A stretch of DNA of 15,786 bases from the NCBI RefSeq assembly GCF_018373335.1, contig NZ_JAHAHH010000021.1, positions 1-15,786 of the forward strand. Reading direction: 5' to 3'. Under the pieces are notes generated by a model. It was not told where the DNA came from, made no database searches, and was given only the letters and a program-made list of their open reading frames with translations. Shown here one piece after another: positions 1-7,644 of this stretch. This DNA comes from Negativicoccus succinicivorans. Lineage in GTDB: Bacteria; Bacillota; Negativicutes; Veillonellales; Negativicoccaceae. Both the position numbers and the translations under genes were made by a program. The first letter of the stretch is position 1, and the number at the start of each line of letters is the position of its first letter.

Positions 1-1629
1 TAAAATCGCCACGCCGAGTTTATGTACGAAACTATCCAACGCGTTTCCGTACGATTCGACGAGTCGATCAAATTTCTCGTTAAACGCATGGAAAAAACGA
101 TCATGGAAAGTTTCTTTATTCAAATTGTCATTTTCCGTCAGCAACATCGCGCACAGCGCCGGCGTCAAGGTCAGCGCGACAAAGGCGGAAATCCCTACGG
201 AAACAGCAATCGTCAACGCGAACTGCTTGTACAGTACGCCCATAATGCCGCCCATAAAAGCAACCGGTACGAATACCGCGATCAGAACAACCGCGACGCC
301 GATAACAGGCCCCTGAACTTTTTCCATCGCAAGAATCGTTGCTTCCCGCGGCGATTTATGATTGTAGCGCATTTCATACTCGACCGCTTCCACAACGACG
401 ATCGCGTCGTCGACAACGAGACCGATCGCAAGCACCATCGCGAAAAGCGTCAACGTATTGATCGTAAAACCTAACACGGTAAAGGCGGCAAATGTGCCCA
501 ACAACGATACCGGCACGGCGATCATCGGAATCAATGTCGAATGCCAGTTCTGCAAGAACAAGTAGACGATGATCAATACTAAAATCAACGCTTCCACAAA
601 GGTATGCAATACCGCTTCCAAAGAGGCCGAAACGAAATCGGTATTGTCGATGACGATATTATAGGTCATGTCATCGGGGAACGTTTCCTGCGCTTTAGCC
701 AGTTCCGCCTTAATCGCATTGATCGTTTCCAGCGCGTTCGCGTCACTCGTCAGCGAAAAAGCGATGCCGGCGGTAGGTTTCCCGTCCGCGCGGGCGATAA
801 AGTTATAGTCCGCGGCATCGAGTTCGACGCGCGCCACATCTTTCAAATGCACCACGCTGCCGTCGGGATTCGACCGGAGTACAATTTCTTCAAATTGCTG
901 CGGGTCCGTCAACCGCCCGTCCACCGTAATCTGGTATTGAAACTGTTGGGTTTCGGGCGAGGGATTTAGACCGATAGAACCGGCCGACGCTTCCTGGTTT
1001 TGCATCCGCACGGCCGCGGCGATATCACTCGCATTAATTTTATATTGCGCCATGCGCGCCGGATTTAGCCATACGCGCATCGCATAATCGGAGCCGAACT
1101 CCTGAACATTGCCGACCCCGGGGATCGATTTCAACGTATCCATGTAGTTCAAACTGAAATAGTTCTTCAGGAACGTCGGATCATAGGTGCCGTTCGGACT
1201 GGTCAAATTGATGACCAAGGCCATATCGCTCGTTGATTTTTTGACGTTTAAGCCCAATTGCCGCACGATATCCGGCAGCATGGCTTCCGCCTGCGCCGCT
1301 CGGTTTTGCACCTGAACGGAAGCGAAGTCGGCGTCCGTACCCGTTTCAAATTGAACGGATAATGAATACATACCGATAGACGAACTTGACGACACCATAC
1401 TGTCAAAATCATCCACGCCGATAATTTGCTTTTCAATCGCTTCCGCTACCGATTCACTCAATACCTGGGAGCTCGCGCCGGGATACATCGCGCTGACCTG
1501 TACTTTCGGCGGCGCAATGACCGGGTACCGGTCCACCGGCAAACCGAACATCGCCAAACCGCCGACGATCGAGATAACCAGAGCGATAACGATGGCAAAA
1601 ATTGGTCGGTCAATAAAGAATCTTGCCAC
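1..1629 (-). CDS. RND-family (HAE1/AcrB-like) multidrug efflux pump, inner-membrane subunit, C-terminal part outside window
   Basis: This is the proton-driven inner-membrane pump of a tripartite efflux system; 543 N-terminal codons are present and the frame is open at the left edge. The start is the GTG at 1629, preceded five bases upstream by a strong AAGGAGG. The protein begins MARFFIDRPIFAIVIALV, the usual first transmembrane helix of the family. A large periplasmic porter region follows (about residues 35-335), then several membrane helices from about residue 340. The motif GLVVDDAIVVVE places an Asp pair at residues 407-408, matching the proton-relay Asp407/Asp408 of AcrB. AcrB-like pumps are usually about 1,030-1,050 residues, so roughly half is visible. 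It is the third gene of the tetR-adaptor-pump operon, 10 bases after the adaptor stop. Substrates cannot be read from sequence. Confidence 0.96.
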   Translation of the reverse strand, partial: MARFFIDRPIFAIVIALVISIVGGLAMFGLPVDRYPVIAPPKVQVSAMYPGASSQVLSESVAEAIEKQIIGVDDFDSMVSSSSSIGMYSLSVQFETGTDADFASVQVQNRAAQAEAMLPDIVRQLGLNVKKSTSDMALVINLTSPNGTYDPTFLKNYFSLNYMDTLKSIPGVGNVQEFGSDYAMRVWLNPARMAQYKINASDIAAAVRMQNQEASAGSIGLNPSPETQQFQYQITVDGRLTDPQQFEEIVLRSNPDGSVVHLKDVARVELDAADYNFIARADGKPTAGIAFSLTSDANALETINAIKAELAKAQETFPDDMTYNIVIDNTDFVSASLEAVLHTFVEALILVLIIVYLFLQNWHSTLIPMIAVPVSLLGTFAAFTVLGFTINTLTLFAMVLAIGLVVDDAIVVVEAVEYEMRYNHKSPREATILAMEKVQGPVIGVAVVLIAVFVPVAFMGGIMGVLYKQFALTIAVSVGISAFVALTLTPALCAMLLTENDNLNKETFHDRFFHAFNEKFDRLVESYGNALDSFVHKLGVAIL

Positions 1630-1639
1630 AATTTCCTCC

Positions 1640-2839
1640 TTACTGCTTGCCGGCAGCAGGAGCTGCCTGTTTCGTCCGCGGATGTTCTACTTCATCACGC
1701 GAGAGCATTTTCACTTGGACTGTCTGACCGTTACGTACTTTGGCTTGTCCCTCGACCACTACCGTGTCACCGGCGACAATACCGGAGGTAATGACGACAT
1801 ACGGACCGTACGTCGCACCCACTTCCACCGGGCGTTGCGACACTTTATGTTCCGCATCCACCACGGTCACGATTTTCTTGTCCAATAACGGTTGTACCGC
1901 TTGCTCCGGAATCAAAATACTGTTGCGTGCGATTTCCGTGTCGGAAATCACCTGTACAAACATACCCTGGCGCAGTATTTGTTGCGGATTCGTGAAGCTT
2001 GCTTTGACGATGAATTGGCCACCGCCGCCTGACATATCTTGATCGATTACAACCACCTGACCGGTCTCACCGTACTGCGAACCGTCAGCGAGCTGCAATT
2101 TCAACTCCTGTCCCCACGCGCCGGACGAATTTTGCCGCTGCGTCATTTTTAAATATTCCGCTTCCGTCAGATCAAAGGTAACGAAAATCGGATCCGTGGA
2201 TGAAATCGTCACCAACGGTGTTTGACCCGCCGCAACAAAATTCCCCACCGGCAAATCATCGACACCGAGCGTGCCGCTGAACGGCGCGCGCACCACCGTA
2301 TCGGCGACATTATCGCCGGCAATGGAGGCCTGCGCTTCGTTGGCTTCCACCACAGCGCGGTATTGTTCTACCAGTGCCTGTTGCCGCGTAAATTGCTGAT
2401 CGGAAATCGCGCCTTGTGCAATCAACGTGCGGTACCGCTCCAGATCCTGCACGGCGCTTTCATAGTTCGCGCGAGCTTGCGCCGTATTGGCCTGCGCCGC
2501 CGCCAATGACGATTGGTATTGACGAGCGTCAATGCGGTAGAGCGCCTGCCCTGCCGTCACCTGCTGACCGCCCTGCACATATTTTTCGACAATATAGCCC
2601 GTCACGCGCGCCTGTACCGGCACCTTTTGCTGGGCTTCCACATGGCCGCTGTATTGCTGCAAAAGCGGCGTATCCGACTGGAATGCGGTGAACGCATTCA
2701 CAAGCGTCGGCGGCTGTTGTCGCGCTGCCGCGCCGGCCGCTTTTTTCTGGTATGCGCCATACCCCCAAAAAAGCAACGCCAGGATCACTACCGCGCCGAG
2801 CGCCATCCAAATATGCTTACGTTTCATCATGTTCCTCAT
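1640..2839 (-). CDS. Efflux RND transporter periplasmic adaptor (membrane fusion protein, AcrA/MexA-like)
   Basis: This is the periplasmic adaptor that links the RND pump to an outer-membrane channel. It has an N-terminal hydrophobic anchor (about residues 9-27) with no lipobox cysteine, so it is probably held by the uncleaved helix. A barrel-sandwich (lipoyl-like) half follows around residues 65-105 (VQARVTGYIVEKYVQGGQ). An Ala/Gln-rich alpha-hairpin spans about 108-180, the second lipoyl half (VVRAPFSGTLG) lies near 185, and beta-barrel and membrane-proximal domains follow. Length, 399 residues, is normal. The ATG at 2839 overlaps the tetR stop as ATGA, suggesting translational coupling. 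The ATGs at 2830 and 2827 are alternative starts; the one at 2827 has the better spaced GAGGA. Its stop lies 10 bases before the pump gene. Confidence 0.95.
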   Translation of the reverse strand: MRNMMKRKHIWMALGAVVILALLFWGYGAYQKKAAGAAARQQPPTLVNAFTAFQSDTPLLQQYSGHVEAQQKVPVQARVTGYIVEKYVQGGQQVTAGQALYRIDARQYQSSLAAAQANTAQARANYESAVQDLERYRTLIAQGAISDQQFTRQQALVEQYRAVVEANEAQASIAGDNVADTVVRAPFSGTLGVDDLPVGNFVAAGQTPLVTISSTDPIFVTFDLTEAEYLKMTQRQNSSGAWGQELKLQLADGSQYGETGQVVVIDQDMSGGGGQFIVKASFTNPQQILRQGMFVQVISDTEIARNSILIPEQAVQPLLDKKIVTVVDAEHKVSQRPVEVGATYGPYVVITSGIVAGDTVVVEGQAKVRNGQTVQVKMLSRDEVEHPRTKQAAPAAGKQ

Positions 2840-3393
2840 TTCTTCGGCAAAATGCCGGTAAGTACGACTGCGATACTGTCTTCCAGAGACTTCATATATT
2901 GTTTCGCATCATTATTTTCTACATACTTGCTCGTCGCGAATACCATGAGCGATTGTAAGATAAAAATCAACACCTGAACATCCGGTGTCGTGATATTCCC
3001 TGCCTCGTTTTGCCGCGTAAGATATGCTTCCAAACGCTTCCATTCATTTTCCGAACGCGCAAGCAATTTTTCTTTGACATTTGGATAATGTCGTAACAGT
3101 AAGCCCAGCAGTTCACTGGTTACAATCGGATAATCTTTGGACGACGGAATAAAATAATCATGCAAAAACCTTTCCACCGGGATCTCCGCATCCTCCATTA
3201 ATTTGTGGTGATACTCTTCCCACCGATCCATGCGCACCAAAAAAATCGTCTCAATTAACTCTCCCTTTGAAGCGAATTGTTCATATAATGTGCGCTTGCT
3301 CATGTTGAGCGCCGCGGCCAGCTCATCCATCGTAAACTTGGTGCCGCGTCGGGTAATGACTTTTTCTGCGACTTTTAAAATTTTGTCTTTCAT
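2836..3393 (-). CDS. TetR/AcrR-family transcriptional regulator
   Basis: A 185-residue one-domain-plus-ligand-pocket repressor. The N-terminal helix-turn-helix is clear at about residues 5-50, with TMDELAAALNMSKRTLYEQF typical of the family. The rest is the helical ligand-binding and dimerisation region, with no recognisable subfamily signature. The start at 3393 has AGAGGA four bases upstream. It is the first gene of the efflux operon and its stop overlaps the adaptor start. By analogy with AcrR-type regulators it most likely represses its own operon and is released by pump substrates; this is inference from position. Because repressor and pump share one promoter, induction would be self-limiting. 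Confidence 0.93.
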   Translation of the reverse strand: MKDKILKVAEKVITRRGTKFTMDELAAALNMSKRTLYEQFASKGELIETIFLVRMDRWEEYHHKLMEDAEIPVERFLHDYFIPSSKDYPIVTSELLGLLLRHYPNVKEKLLARSENEWKRLEAYLTRQNEAGNITTPDVQVLIFILQSLMVFATSKYVENNDAKQYMKSLEDSIAVVLTGILPKK

Positions 3394-3438
3394 TACTTCC
3401 TCTGTTTGAAAACTAAATCATTTTTTTAGTACCAGTTT

Positions 3439-3468
3439 ATTGTAACAAGCTTTATGAGTCAATGTCAA
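3439..3468 (-). promoter_or_regulatory. Promoter of the tetR-adaptor-RND operon
   Basis: On the minus strand a perfect TTGACA (3468-3463) is followed after 18 bases by TACAAT (3444-3439), about 45 bases before the tetR start. No clear palindromic operator is visible, although a TetR-type operator would be expected to overlap this site. Confidence 0.65.
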
Positions 3469-3470
3469 TC

Positions 3471-3501
3471 AAATAGGCGGCTAATCATTAGCCGCCTATT
3501 T
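3471..3501 (-). terminator. Intrinsic terminator of the YhcH-family gene
   Basis: A perfect inverted repeat with 14-bp arms (AAATAGGCGGCTAA and its complement, loop TCA) lies just after the stop at 3515. The minus-strand side ends CCTATTTGATT, a modest U tract. It sits directly against the -35 box of the efflux operon and would insulate that operon from read-through. Confidence 0.75.
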
Positions 3502-3514
3502 GCGAATTTTTCAT

Positions 3515-3988
3515 TCATTTATGTAAATTTTTCAAGCTTACTTTAACTACCGCTTTACGAATTGAGGCGGGATCTTGCGGCGCCAGCAAAGGTCGATGCA
3601 AATCCTCCGGTGTGAAAATGCTGAAGCGTCCCGCTTGATGATGAATCGTTGCGCCCGATGCAATCGACTCCGCCGCATAGAAGTACACATCGTCATCCGG
3701 GCGGTCTTCCTCTACCTTTCCCAAAAGCAGCGGCGCCCACTCCACATTTTCCGCGCCGCTAACTACATACTGGATATCCAAATAGCGGCGATGCGCTTCC
3801 CAGCGACATTCTTCCACAGACTTCGTCATGCCCGTTTCGATATTCATGTAATCGCCGTCATACAGCTCCATCCGTCCATCTGTCATTTCGTCCCAATTCG
3901 CATTGCGAAGCATCTCCAAATATTTATAAACGCGTTCATGTAGATGATCCTGATACTTCCGCAATAAACTCAGTTCGCCGCTAAACAT
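3515..3988 (-). CDS. YhcH/YjgK/YiaL family protein (DUF386)
   Basis: A small cupin-like protein of 157 residues, the usual size for the family. Seen in the sequence: EAHRRYLDIQYVVSGAE (residues 64-80), the family core with probable metal ligands E64 and H66, and FTPEDLHRP (125-133) with H131. Family members are linked to sugar handling, for example in sialic acid, 2,3-diketogulonate or beta-galactosidase clusters, and a sugar-anomer or sugar-acid role is often proposed; the exact reaction is unknown here. The ATG at 3988 was chosen over 3994 because the GGGGGA ribosome site is well spaced for 3988 and too close to 3994. No sugar catabolism genes adjoin it, so it is a single-gene unit with its own promoter and terminator. 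Confidence 0.9.
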   Translation of the reverse strand: MFSGELSLLRKYQDHLHERVYKYLEMLRNANWDEMTDGRMELYDGDYMNIETGMTKSVEECRWEAHRRYLDIQYVVSGAENVEWAPLLLGKVEEDRPDDDVYFYAAESIASGATIHHQAGRFSIFTPEDLHRPLLAPQDPASIRKAVVKVSLKNLHK

Positions 3989-4017
3989 GTACATTCCCCC
4001 TTTATGCTCTTGCTTTC

Positions 4018-4045
4018 ATTATAGCTTGGCCCGTCGTTTGCGCAA
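4018..4045 (-). promoter_or_regulatory. Promoter of the YhcH-family gene
   Basis: A perfect minus-strand TATAAT occupies 4023-4018, about 30 bases before the start codon. With a 17-base spacer the -35 is TTTGCG, which is weak. Confidence 0.6.
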
Positions 4046-4047
4046 AT

Positions 4048-4080
4048 AAAAAAGCCAAATGACTTCGTCACTCGGCTTTT
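4048..4080 (-). terminator. Terminator downstream of tRNA-Leu
   Basis: On the minus strand AAAAGCC-AGTGAC pairs with GTCATT-GGC around a GAA loop and is followed by six U. It lies about 22 bases after the tRNA 3' end. The opposite strand also has a T run, so it could work in both directions. Confidence 0.75.
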
Positions 4081-4101
4081 CGTGTCAATATGTGAAAATT
4101 A

Positions 4102-4185
4102 TGGTGCCGGAGAAGGGACTTGAACCCCCACGGTTTTACCCGCCTGATTTTGAGTCAGGTGCGTCTGCCATTCCGCCACTCCGGC
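4102..4185 (-). tRNA. tRNA-Leu (anticodon CAA), CCA encoded
   Basis: The minus strand folds as a class II tRNA. The acceptor stem is GCCGGAG pairing with CTCCGGC, followed by A73 and an encoded CCA (4104-4102). The anticodon stem is CCTGA/TCAGG around the loop CTCAAAA, giving anticodon CAA, which reads UUG leucine codons. A long variable arm and the T-loop GTTCAAGTC are present. Length is 84 bases including CCA. Confidence 0.97.
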
Positions 4186-4203
4186 ACGTCTTTCAATGTG
4201 ACA

Positions 4204-4233
4204 ATACTACCATACTTTGCCCGCGCTCGTCAA
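4204..4233 (-). promoter_or_regulatory. Probable promoter of tRNA-Leu
   Basis: Minus-strand TTGACG (4233-4228), an 18-base spacer and TAGTAT (4209-4204) end about 19 bases before the mature tRNA 5' end. Confidence 0.5.
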
Positions 4234-4266
4234 TATTTTTTATGCATTTTGTAAAAATCAGTTTGT

Positions 4267-4295
4267 TTGACAATCATTTCGTTGGCTGTCAAAAT
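4267..4295 (+). promoter_or_regulatory. Probable promoter of the DUF2939-like gene
   Basis: TTGACA at 4267-4272, a 17-base spacer, then CAAAAT at 4290-4295, which matches TATAAT at four of six positions. It lies about 30 bases before the start codon. Confidence 0.45.
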
Positions 4296-4323
4296 AGATT
4301 TATCAACTGGTAAGGAGGTCTCC

Positions 4324-4953
4324 GTGAACACTTCAACTTGGCAAAAAAATCGCTGGTGGTACGTACTTCTTGCCGCCCTTATTCTGGTGGCCGGCGTTCT
4401 TTTATTTTATTACGGTTACTATATCCGCACTCCTAAATATGCGGTCATGGACGCGGCTGATGCGGCGCGCGAGCACAATTTAACTCGCTTTGAACGGCGC
4501 GTCGATATCGATACGCTGGTGCAAGACGGCTTTGATGATGTCTTTCGCGACAGCGCCAACGCCGGCACAAGCATGCCGGCGGCACTGATGTACGCCATGC
4601 GGCCCATTTTTATTCAGGCGCTGAGCCACGCCTTGCGCTCGCAAGTCGAACAGAAAAACTCCGCGCCGATCATTTCCATTCCGCTGCTTACCAACGAAAA
4701 GGACGCCCCGCCGTCCAATTACGAAGTCACTGACATCCAAACGCTGACATCGAAAGACACGAACGCGGAAGTCCTTGTCCGTCTCCGCGAAATCAATCGT
4801 GATCGGTACATTCCGTTGCATTTGTTGATGGTGAAAGATTCCACCGGCTTTTGGCGCATTAAACGTTTGCAAAATGCCGCCGAAGTCTATGATGCGTATC
4901 GTCAAATCAGCGGTGCCACATTATTGCCCGCCGCGCCGGCACCCGCAAAATAA
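4324..4953 (+). CDS. Membrane-anchored protein with DUF2939-like domain
   Basis: A 209-residue protein of unknown function. It has one N-terminal membrane helix (about residues 12-33) after a short positive segment, then an extracytoplasmic domain. The stretch after the helix, TPKYAVMDAADAAREHNLTRF, resembles the start of DUF2939 proteins, where a residue pair enters a repeated helical fold followed by a beta-rich part; this match is from memory. The C-terminus is Ala/Pro rich. The GTG at 4324 was chosen because AAGGAGGT sits four bases upstream (4312-4319); an ATG at 4267 in the same frame lies on the promoter -35 and has no such site. It is a single-gene unit, convergent with the glycosyltransferase gene. 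No function is proposed. Confidence 0.8.
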   Translation: MNTSTWQKNRWWYVLLAALILVAGVLLFYYGYYIRTPKYAVMDAADAAREHNLTRFERRVDIDTLVQDGFDDVFRDSANAGTSMPAALMYAMRPIFIQALSHALRSQVEQKNSAPIISIPLLTNEKDAPPSNYEVTDIQTLTSKDTNAEVLVRLREINRDRYIPLHLLMVKDSTGFWRIKRLQNAAEVYDAYRQISGATLLPAAPAPAK

Positions 4954-4954
4954 A

Positions 4955-4979
4955 AAAGAGCCTCAGGGCTCTTTTTTTA
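4955..4979. terminator. Bidirectional terminator between convergent genes
   Basis: AGAGCC (4957-4962) pairs with GGCTCT (4967-4972) around TCAG. It is flanked by an A run on the left and seven T on the right, so it can end transcripts of both the DUF2939-like gene (plus) and the glycosyltransferase gene (minus). Confidence 0.85.
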
Positions 4980-4983
4980 TGTC

Positions 4984-6078
4984 TCAATTTTCAAAGGTTA
5001 CCAGCGAATCAATAATATCGGCGACAAGTTGAGCGCTGTGTTGCGTTTTTTGTTGATCGCCTGTATACCAAGTCGCTTCCCCGGCGAAAAATTCGCGTGT
5101 GACCGGCACCAGCTGCTCCCGTAAAATCCATTTCGCGCAGCCGATCTTTTCCAAGTGCGCCGCGTTCGCTTCCTCTTGCCCCGGAATGGCATCCACCAAT
5201 AACATCGGCAAATGCATTGTCATCGCTTCCGTCGTGGTCAACGCTCCCGGCTTCGTCACCAATAATGACGCGCGAGCCATCAGCCGCGGGATTTCATTCG
5301 TGTATCCGTACAATTCCAACGGCACGCGCAACTCGTCTCGCATTTCCTGAATTTCATCAAACAGCGTGAAATTTTGTCCCGTCACAACGATAACCCGCTG
5401 CACCGCTTCCACTTGCGTCAGGCGCCATAAAATATCCTTCACCGACCCCAGACCGGTGCCGCCCCCCATGATCAGCACGGTCCCCGGTTCGCGCAGAGAA
5501 GCTTTTTTCATCTCGTAAAACCGCTGCATAATCGGGATGCCCGTTACAAACACGCGTTCTTTTTCAATGCCCGCCGCGATCAGTTCGTCACGCACTTGCA
5601 CCGACGGTACACAATACGCCGTAATATTTTTATACACCCATAATTGGTGTAAATCAAAATCCGTAATCACCGTCACAATCGGGATATGGAGCTCGCCTTT
5701 TTCCACCAGCTTAGCGGCCGCTGCCGCGGGAAACGGATGCGTCAACACCAATGCATCCGGTGAGAGCACTTCCAACAAATGCCGCATGCGACTGCGAAAC
5801 GTGCGCGCCAGCAGACTGCGAACCTGTTTACCGCCGTGCCGACGTTGCGATTGATGGTATAAAAGATCATAGATCAGCGGAAATAAATCGATCATCTTGA
5901 TATATGTCTCGCGCATCCAATAATCAAGCGATATCATATCACGCGACAAAAAATCCAACGATTGCACGCGATATCCCGTAGGATGCCGTTTCAACGCTTC
6001 CGCCACCGCGCGCGCCGCCTGAACATGCCCTTGCCCGATCGACGCGGAAAGAAGACAAACTTTCGGTTTATACTTCAT
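4984..6078 (-). CDS. GT28 glycosyltransferase, MGDG-synthase / diglucosyl-diacylglycerol synthase-like
   Basis: A 364-residue family 28 glycosyltransferase that should transfer a sugar from a nucleotide sugar to diacylglycerol or a related lipid at the inner face of the membrane. Residues 10-24 (LSASIGQGHVQAARA) match the N-terminal acceptor-side motif of MGDG synthases and UgtP. VITDFDLHQLWVY (137-149) is the family's second motif. GGGTGLGSV (205-213) and TKPGALTTTEAM (275-286) form the nucleotide-sugar site, with PGQEEANA at 299-306. Length is normal. The start at 6078 has AAGGAG four bases upstream. It is a single-gene unit, so context does not reveal the sugar or the lipid; MurG-like activity is less likely because the N-terminal motif is of the MGDG type. 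Confidence 0.9.
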   Translation of the reverse strand: MKYKPKVCLLSASIGQGHVQAARAVAEALKRHPTGYRVQSLDFLSRDMISLDYWMRETYIKMIDLFPLIYDLLYHQSQRRHGGKQVRSLLARTFRSRMRHLLEVLSPDALVLTHPFPAAAAAKLVEKGELHIPIVTVITDFDLHQLWVYKNITAYCVPSVQVRDELIAAGIEKERVFVTGIPIMQRFYEMKKASLREPGTVLIMGGGTGLGSVKDILWRLTQVEAVQRVIVVTGQNFTLFDEIQEMRDELRVPLELYGYTNEIPRLMARASLLVTKPGALTTTEAMTMHLPMLLVDAIPGQEEANAAHLEKIGCAKWILREQLVPVTREFFAGEATWYTGDQQKTQHSAQLVADIIDSLVTFEN

Positions 6079-6114
6079 GTTTCTCCTTTATAAACTGTTT
6101 TTCCGATTAGTATA

Positions 6115-6123
6115 AGTATAGCA
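6115..6123 (-). promoter_or_regulatory. Extended -10 promoter of the glycosyltransferase gene
   Basis: Minus-strand TGCTATACT (6123-6115) is an extended -10 about 37 bases before the start codon. A second TATACT follows directly. No good -35 is visible. Confidence 0.45.
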
Positions 6124-6337
6124 TGTCGCCGTGAAAGAGATACGAAATGAAATATTAGCATACAGTAAAAATGATCCCAAATCGACTAAACCATATGCTG
6201 TAAAATTACCCCAAACGTGGGCCGCGCATGTAACGCTACCACCTTCGCCTTGCGGCACAACGAAAATATGACGCTGCGCGCAAACTATCTCGCCGCTCTC
6301 CGGGCATGCCCTTTGCACCGTCGTGTTGAAGCCAAAT
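6124..6337. other. Intergenic stretch with no supported gene
   Basis: This lies between the glycosyltransferase promoter and the array terminator. A 110-codon minus-strand frame (6088-6420) and an 18- to 50-codon plus-strand frame ending at 6339 cross it. Neither has a ribosome site or a recognisable product, and the minus-strand frame runs through the terminator. The stretch is slightly G+C rich like neighbouring coding DNA, so an eroded gene is possible, but I see nothing identifiable. Confidence 0.4.
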
Positions 6338-6366
6338 AAAAAAAGACGCCACAGGCGTCTTTTTTG
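6338..6366 (-). terminator. Terminator downstream of the CRISPR array
   Basis: GACGCC (6345-6350) pairs with GGCGTC (6354-6359) around ACA, with an A run on the left (U run on the minus strand) and T run on the right. It lies about 87 bases past the last repeat in the direction of array transcription. Confidence 0.8.
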
Positions 6367-6452
6367 ACAAATAAATATTTGAACAAAAACCGCCTCGCCG
6401 GTGCGCATTGGCGATTTCATTTTTTGTGAGTTTGTCCGACGTTATCATCATT

Positions 6453-7081
6453 GCTTGAGATGGATTGGATATGACACTACTCTCAAACTGATTAACTCCG
6501 CGTTTATCTGCGTGATCGGTTTGAGATGGATTGGATATGACACTACTCTCAAACGGACGCTGGCGAAAAGGGATTGCCGCCGAGTTTGAGATGGATTGGA
6601 TATGACACTACTCTCAAACTTGGCACTTTGCAAGTGATCTAAATCATGCGTTTGAGATGGATTGGATATGACACTACTCTCAAACCTCCTTTGAAAATGC
6701 CAACAATGTCTTTTTGTTTGAGATGGATTGGATATGACACTACTCTCAAACTTTCAATGTCGGTACTGTCCGATTCAACAAGTTTGATATGGATTGGATA
6801 TGACACTACTCTCAAACTGGTGGCTATTCGGTGAAAGCGGCTCCGGTGTTTGAGATGGATTGGATATGACACTACTCTCAAACTCAGTCATAATATTCTT
6901 CCTCCGCATCTTCGTTTGAGATGGATTGGATATGACACTACTCTCAAACGCTCCTTTTCTTGGTCGGTGTTCTTGTTCCGTTTGAGATGGATTGGATATG
7001 ACACTACTCTCAAACTGCCTTTTTAGCATTGTAGGCGATAAAGAAGTTTGAGATGGATTGGATATGACACTACTCTCAAAC
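6453..7081 (-). CRISPR. Type II-A CRISPR array: 10 repeats of 36 bp, 9 spacers
   Basis: Repeats start at 6453, 6519, 6584, 6650, 6716, 6782, 6848, 6914, 6980 and 7046, each 36 bp. Spacers are 30 bp except the second from the left (6555-6583), which is 29. Read on the plus strand the repeat starts GTTTGAGA and ends TCTCAAAC, an exact 8-bp inverted terminus, so the repeat ends alone do not give direction. Direction is set by the tracrRNA, which pairs with the minus-strand repeat (start GTTTGAGAGTAGTGTC), by the cas genes, and by the variant terminal repeat on the left. Eight repeats are identical. The leftmost has GC for GT at its first two bases and the one at 6782 has GTTTGATA. The leader side is therefore at 7081, next to csn2. 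Confidence 0.98.
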
Positions 7082-7105
7082 TAATGTTGTGTTTAATTTA
7101 TACCA
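7082..7105 (-). promoter_or_regulatory. Short leader with extended -10 promoter for the array
   Basis: Only 24 bases separate the csn2 stop from the first repeat. They contain minus-strand TGGTATAAAT (7105-7096), a TGn extended -10, which would start transcription about 7-10 bases before the first repeat. The -35 would fall inside the end of csn2 and is weak. The leader sequence recognised by Cas1-Cas2-Cas9 during acquisition would also have to lie here. Confidence 0.6.
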
Positions 7106-7644
7106 TTAGCTGATTTCACACAAATCCTGATCCACTATATATAGTTTCTCGTATTTTGTGACGATAGGCGGCACACTCCTTTCCAAAAATAAAACAGATA
7201 TTTCCTGTTCGCTAATTTCTTTTAAAAACACCTCCGATTCTGTATCGGTAAATATGTTTCTTACATTATACATGACCACGCATTGCGCGCCTGTCAACCG
7301 GCGTAATGCGCGGATGTATTCATAGAGTCGCTCCGGCACGGAGTCTTTAGTTAACTCCAGTTGCAATTGTCCCAATTTGAAGATCTCTGTCATGCCGATA
7401 GAGTCCGCCATCGTGAACGGATATGCGGATTGCATATTTACATGCTGTAAAAATTGAAATATCTTTGATTCCACTTCTTTGTAATATTCAAAGTCTAGCG
7501 TCTGTACTTCTTTTTCAAGTAATTTATACAAGGCGGTGCGCATTTTATGATCATTTTCGCACAGCTGAAACGGATTGTGAATGATCGAAAGGCATTTTCC
7601 AATCGACTTTTCTTCATAATTTTCGGTTAAAAGGAATCTTCCCG
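7106..7644 (-). pseudogene. csn2: csn2 remnant, N-terminus missing
   Basis: The 3' part of a type II-A csn2 gene; Csn2 forms a DNA-end-binding ring that takes part in spacer acquisition. The frame reads GRFLLTENYEEKS, then SIIHNPFQL, a long helical part, and ends IVDQDLCEIS. These match the family pattern of FVLS, then INPF, then a C-terminal VDKDLC. Intact relatives have about 45 residues before the FVLS-like segment; these are absent. Upstream of about 7644 the open frame continues to 7735 only by reading cas1 DNA in another frame. No start with a ribosome site is visible at the junction. The first in-frame ATG inside csn2 sequence is at 7543, which would give only 145 residues. I read it as truncated by a deletion that also removed cas2. 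A product made by reinitiation after the cas1 stop cannot be excluded. Confidence 0.8.

Noticed and set aside
22..969. Plus-strand frames of 121-150 codons at the left edge
   Set aside because: They are antisense to the RND pump gene, which has clear family motifs throughout.
6364..6392. TTGACA at 6364-6369 as a plus-strand promoter
   Set aside because: It is formed by the T tract of the terminator and there is no -10 at a suitable distance and no gene downstream, only the array on the other strand.
6088..6420. 110-codon minus-strand frame upstream of the glycosyltransferase gene
   Set aside because: It runs through a strong terminator hairpin and the glycosyltransferase promoter, has no ribosome site and has no recognisable motif.
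6401..7029. Several 60-84-codon frames on both strands across the array (repeating LRWIGYDTTLK or ESSVISNPSQT)
   Set aside because: They are translations of the CRISPR repeats and spacers; the repeated peptide is the 36-bp repeat read in frame.
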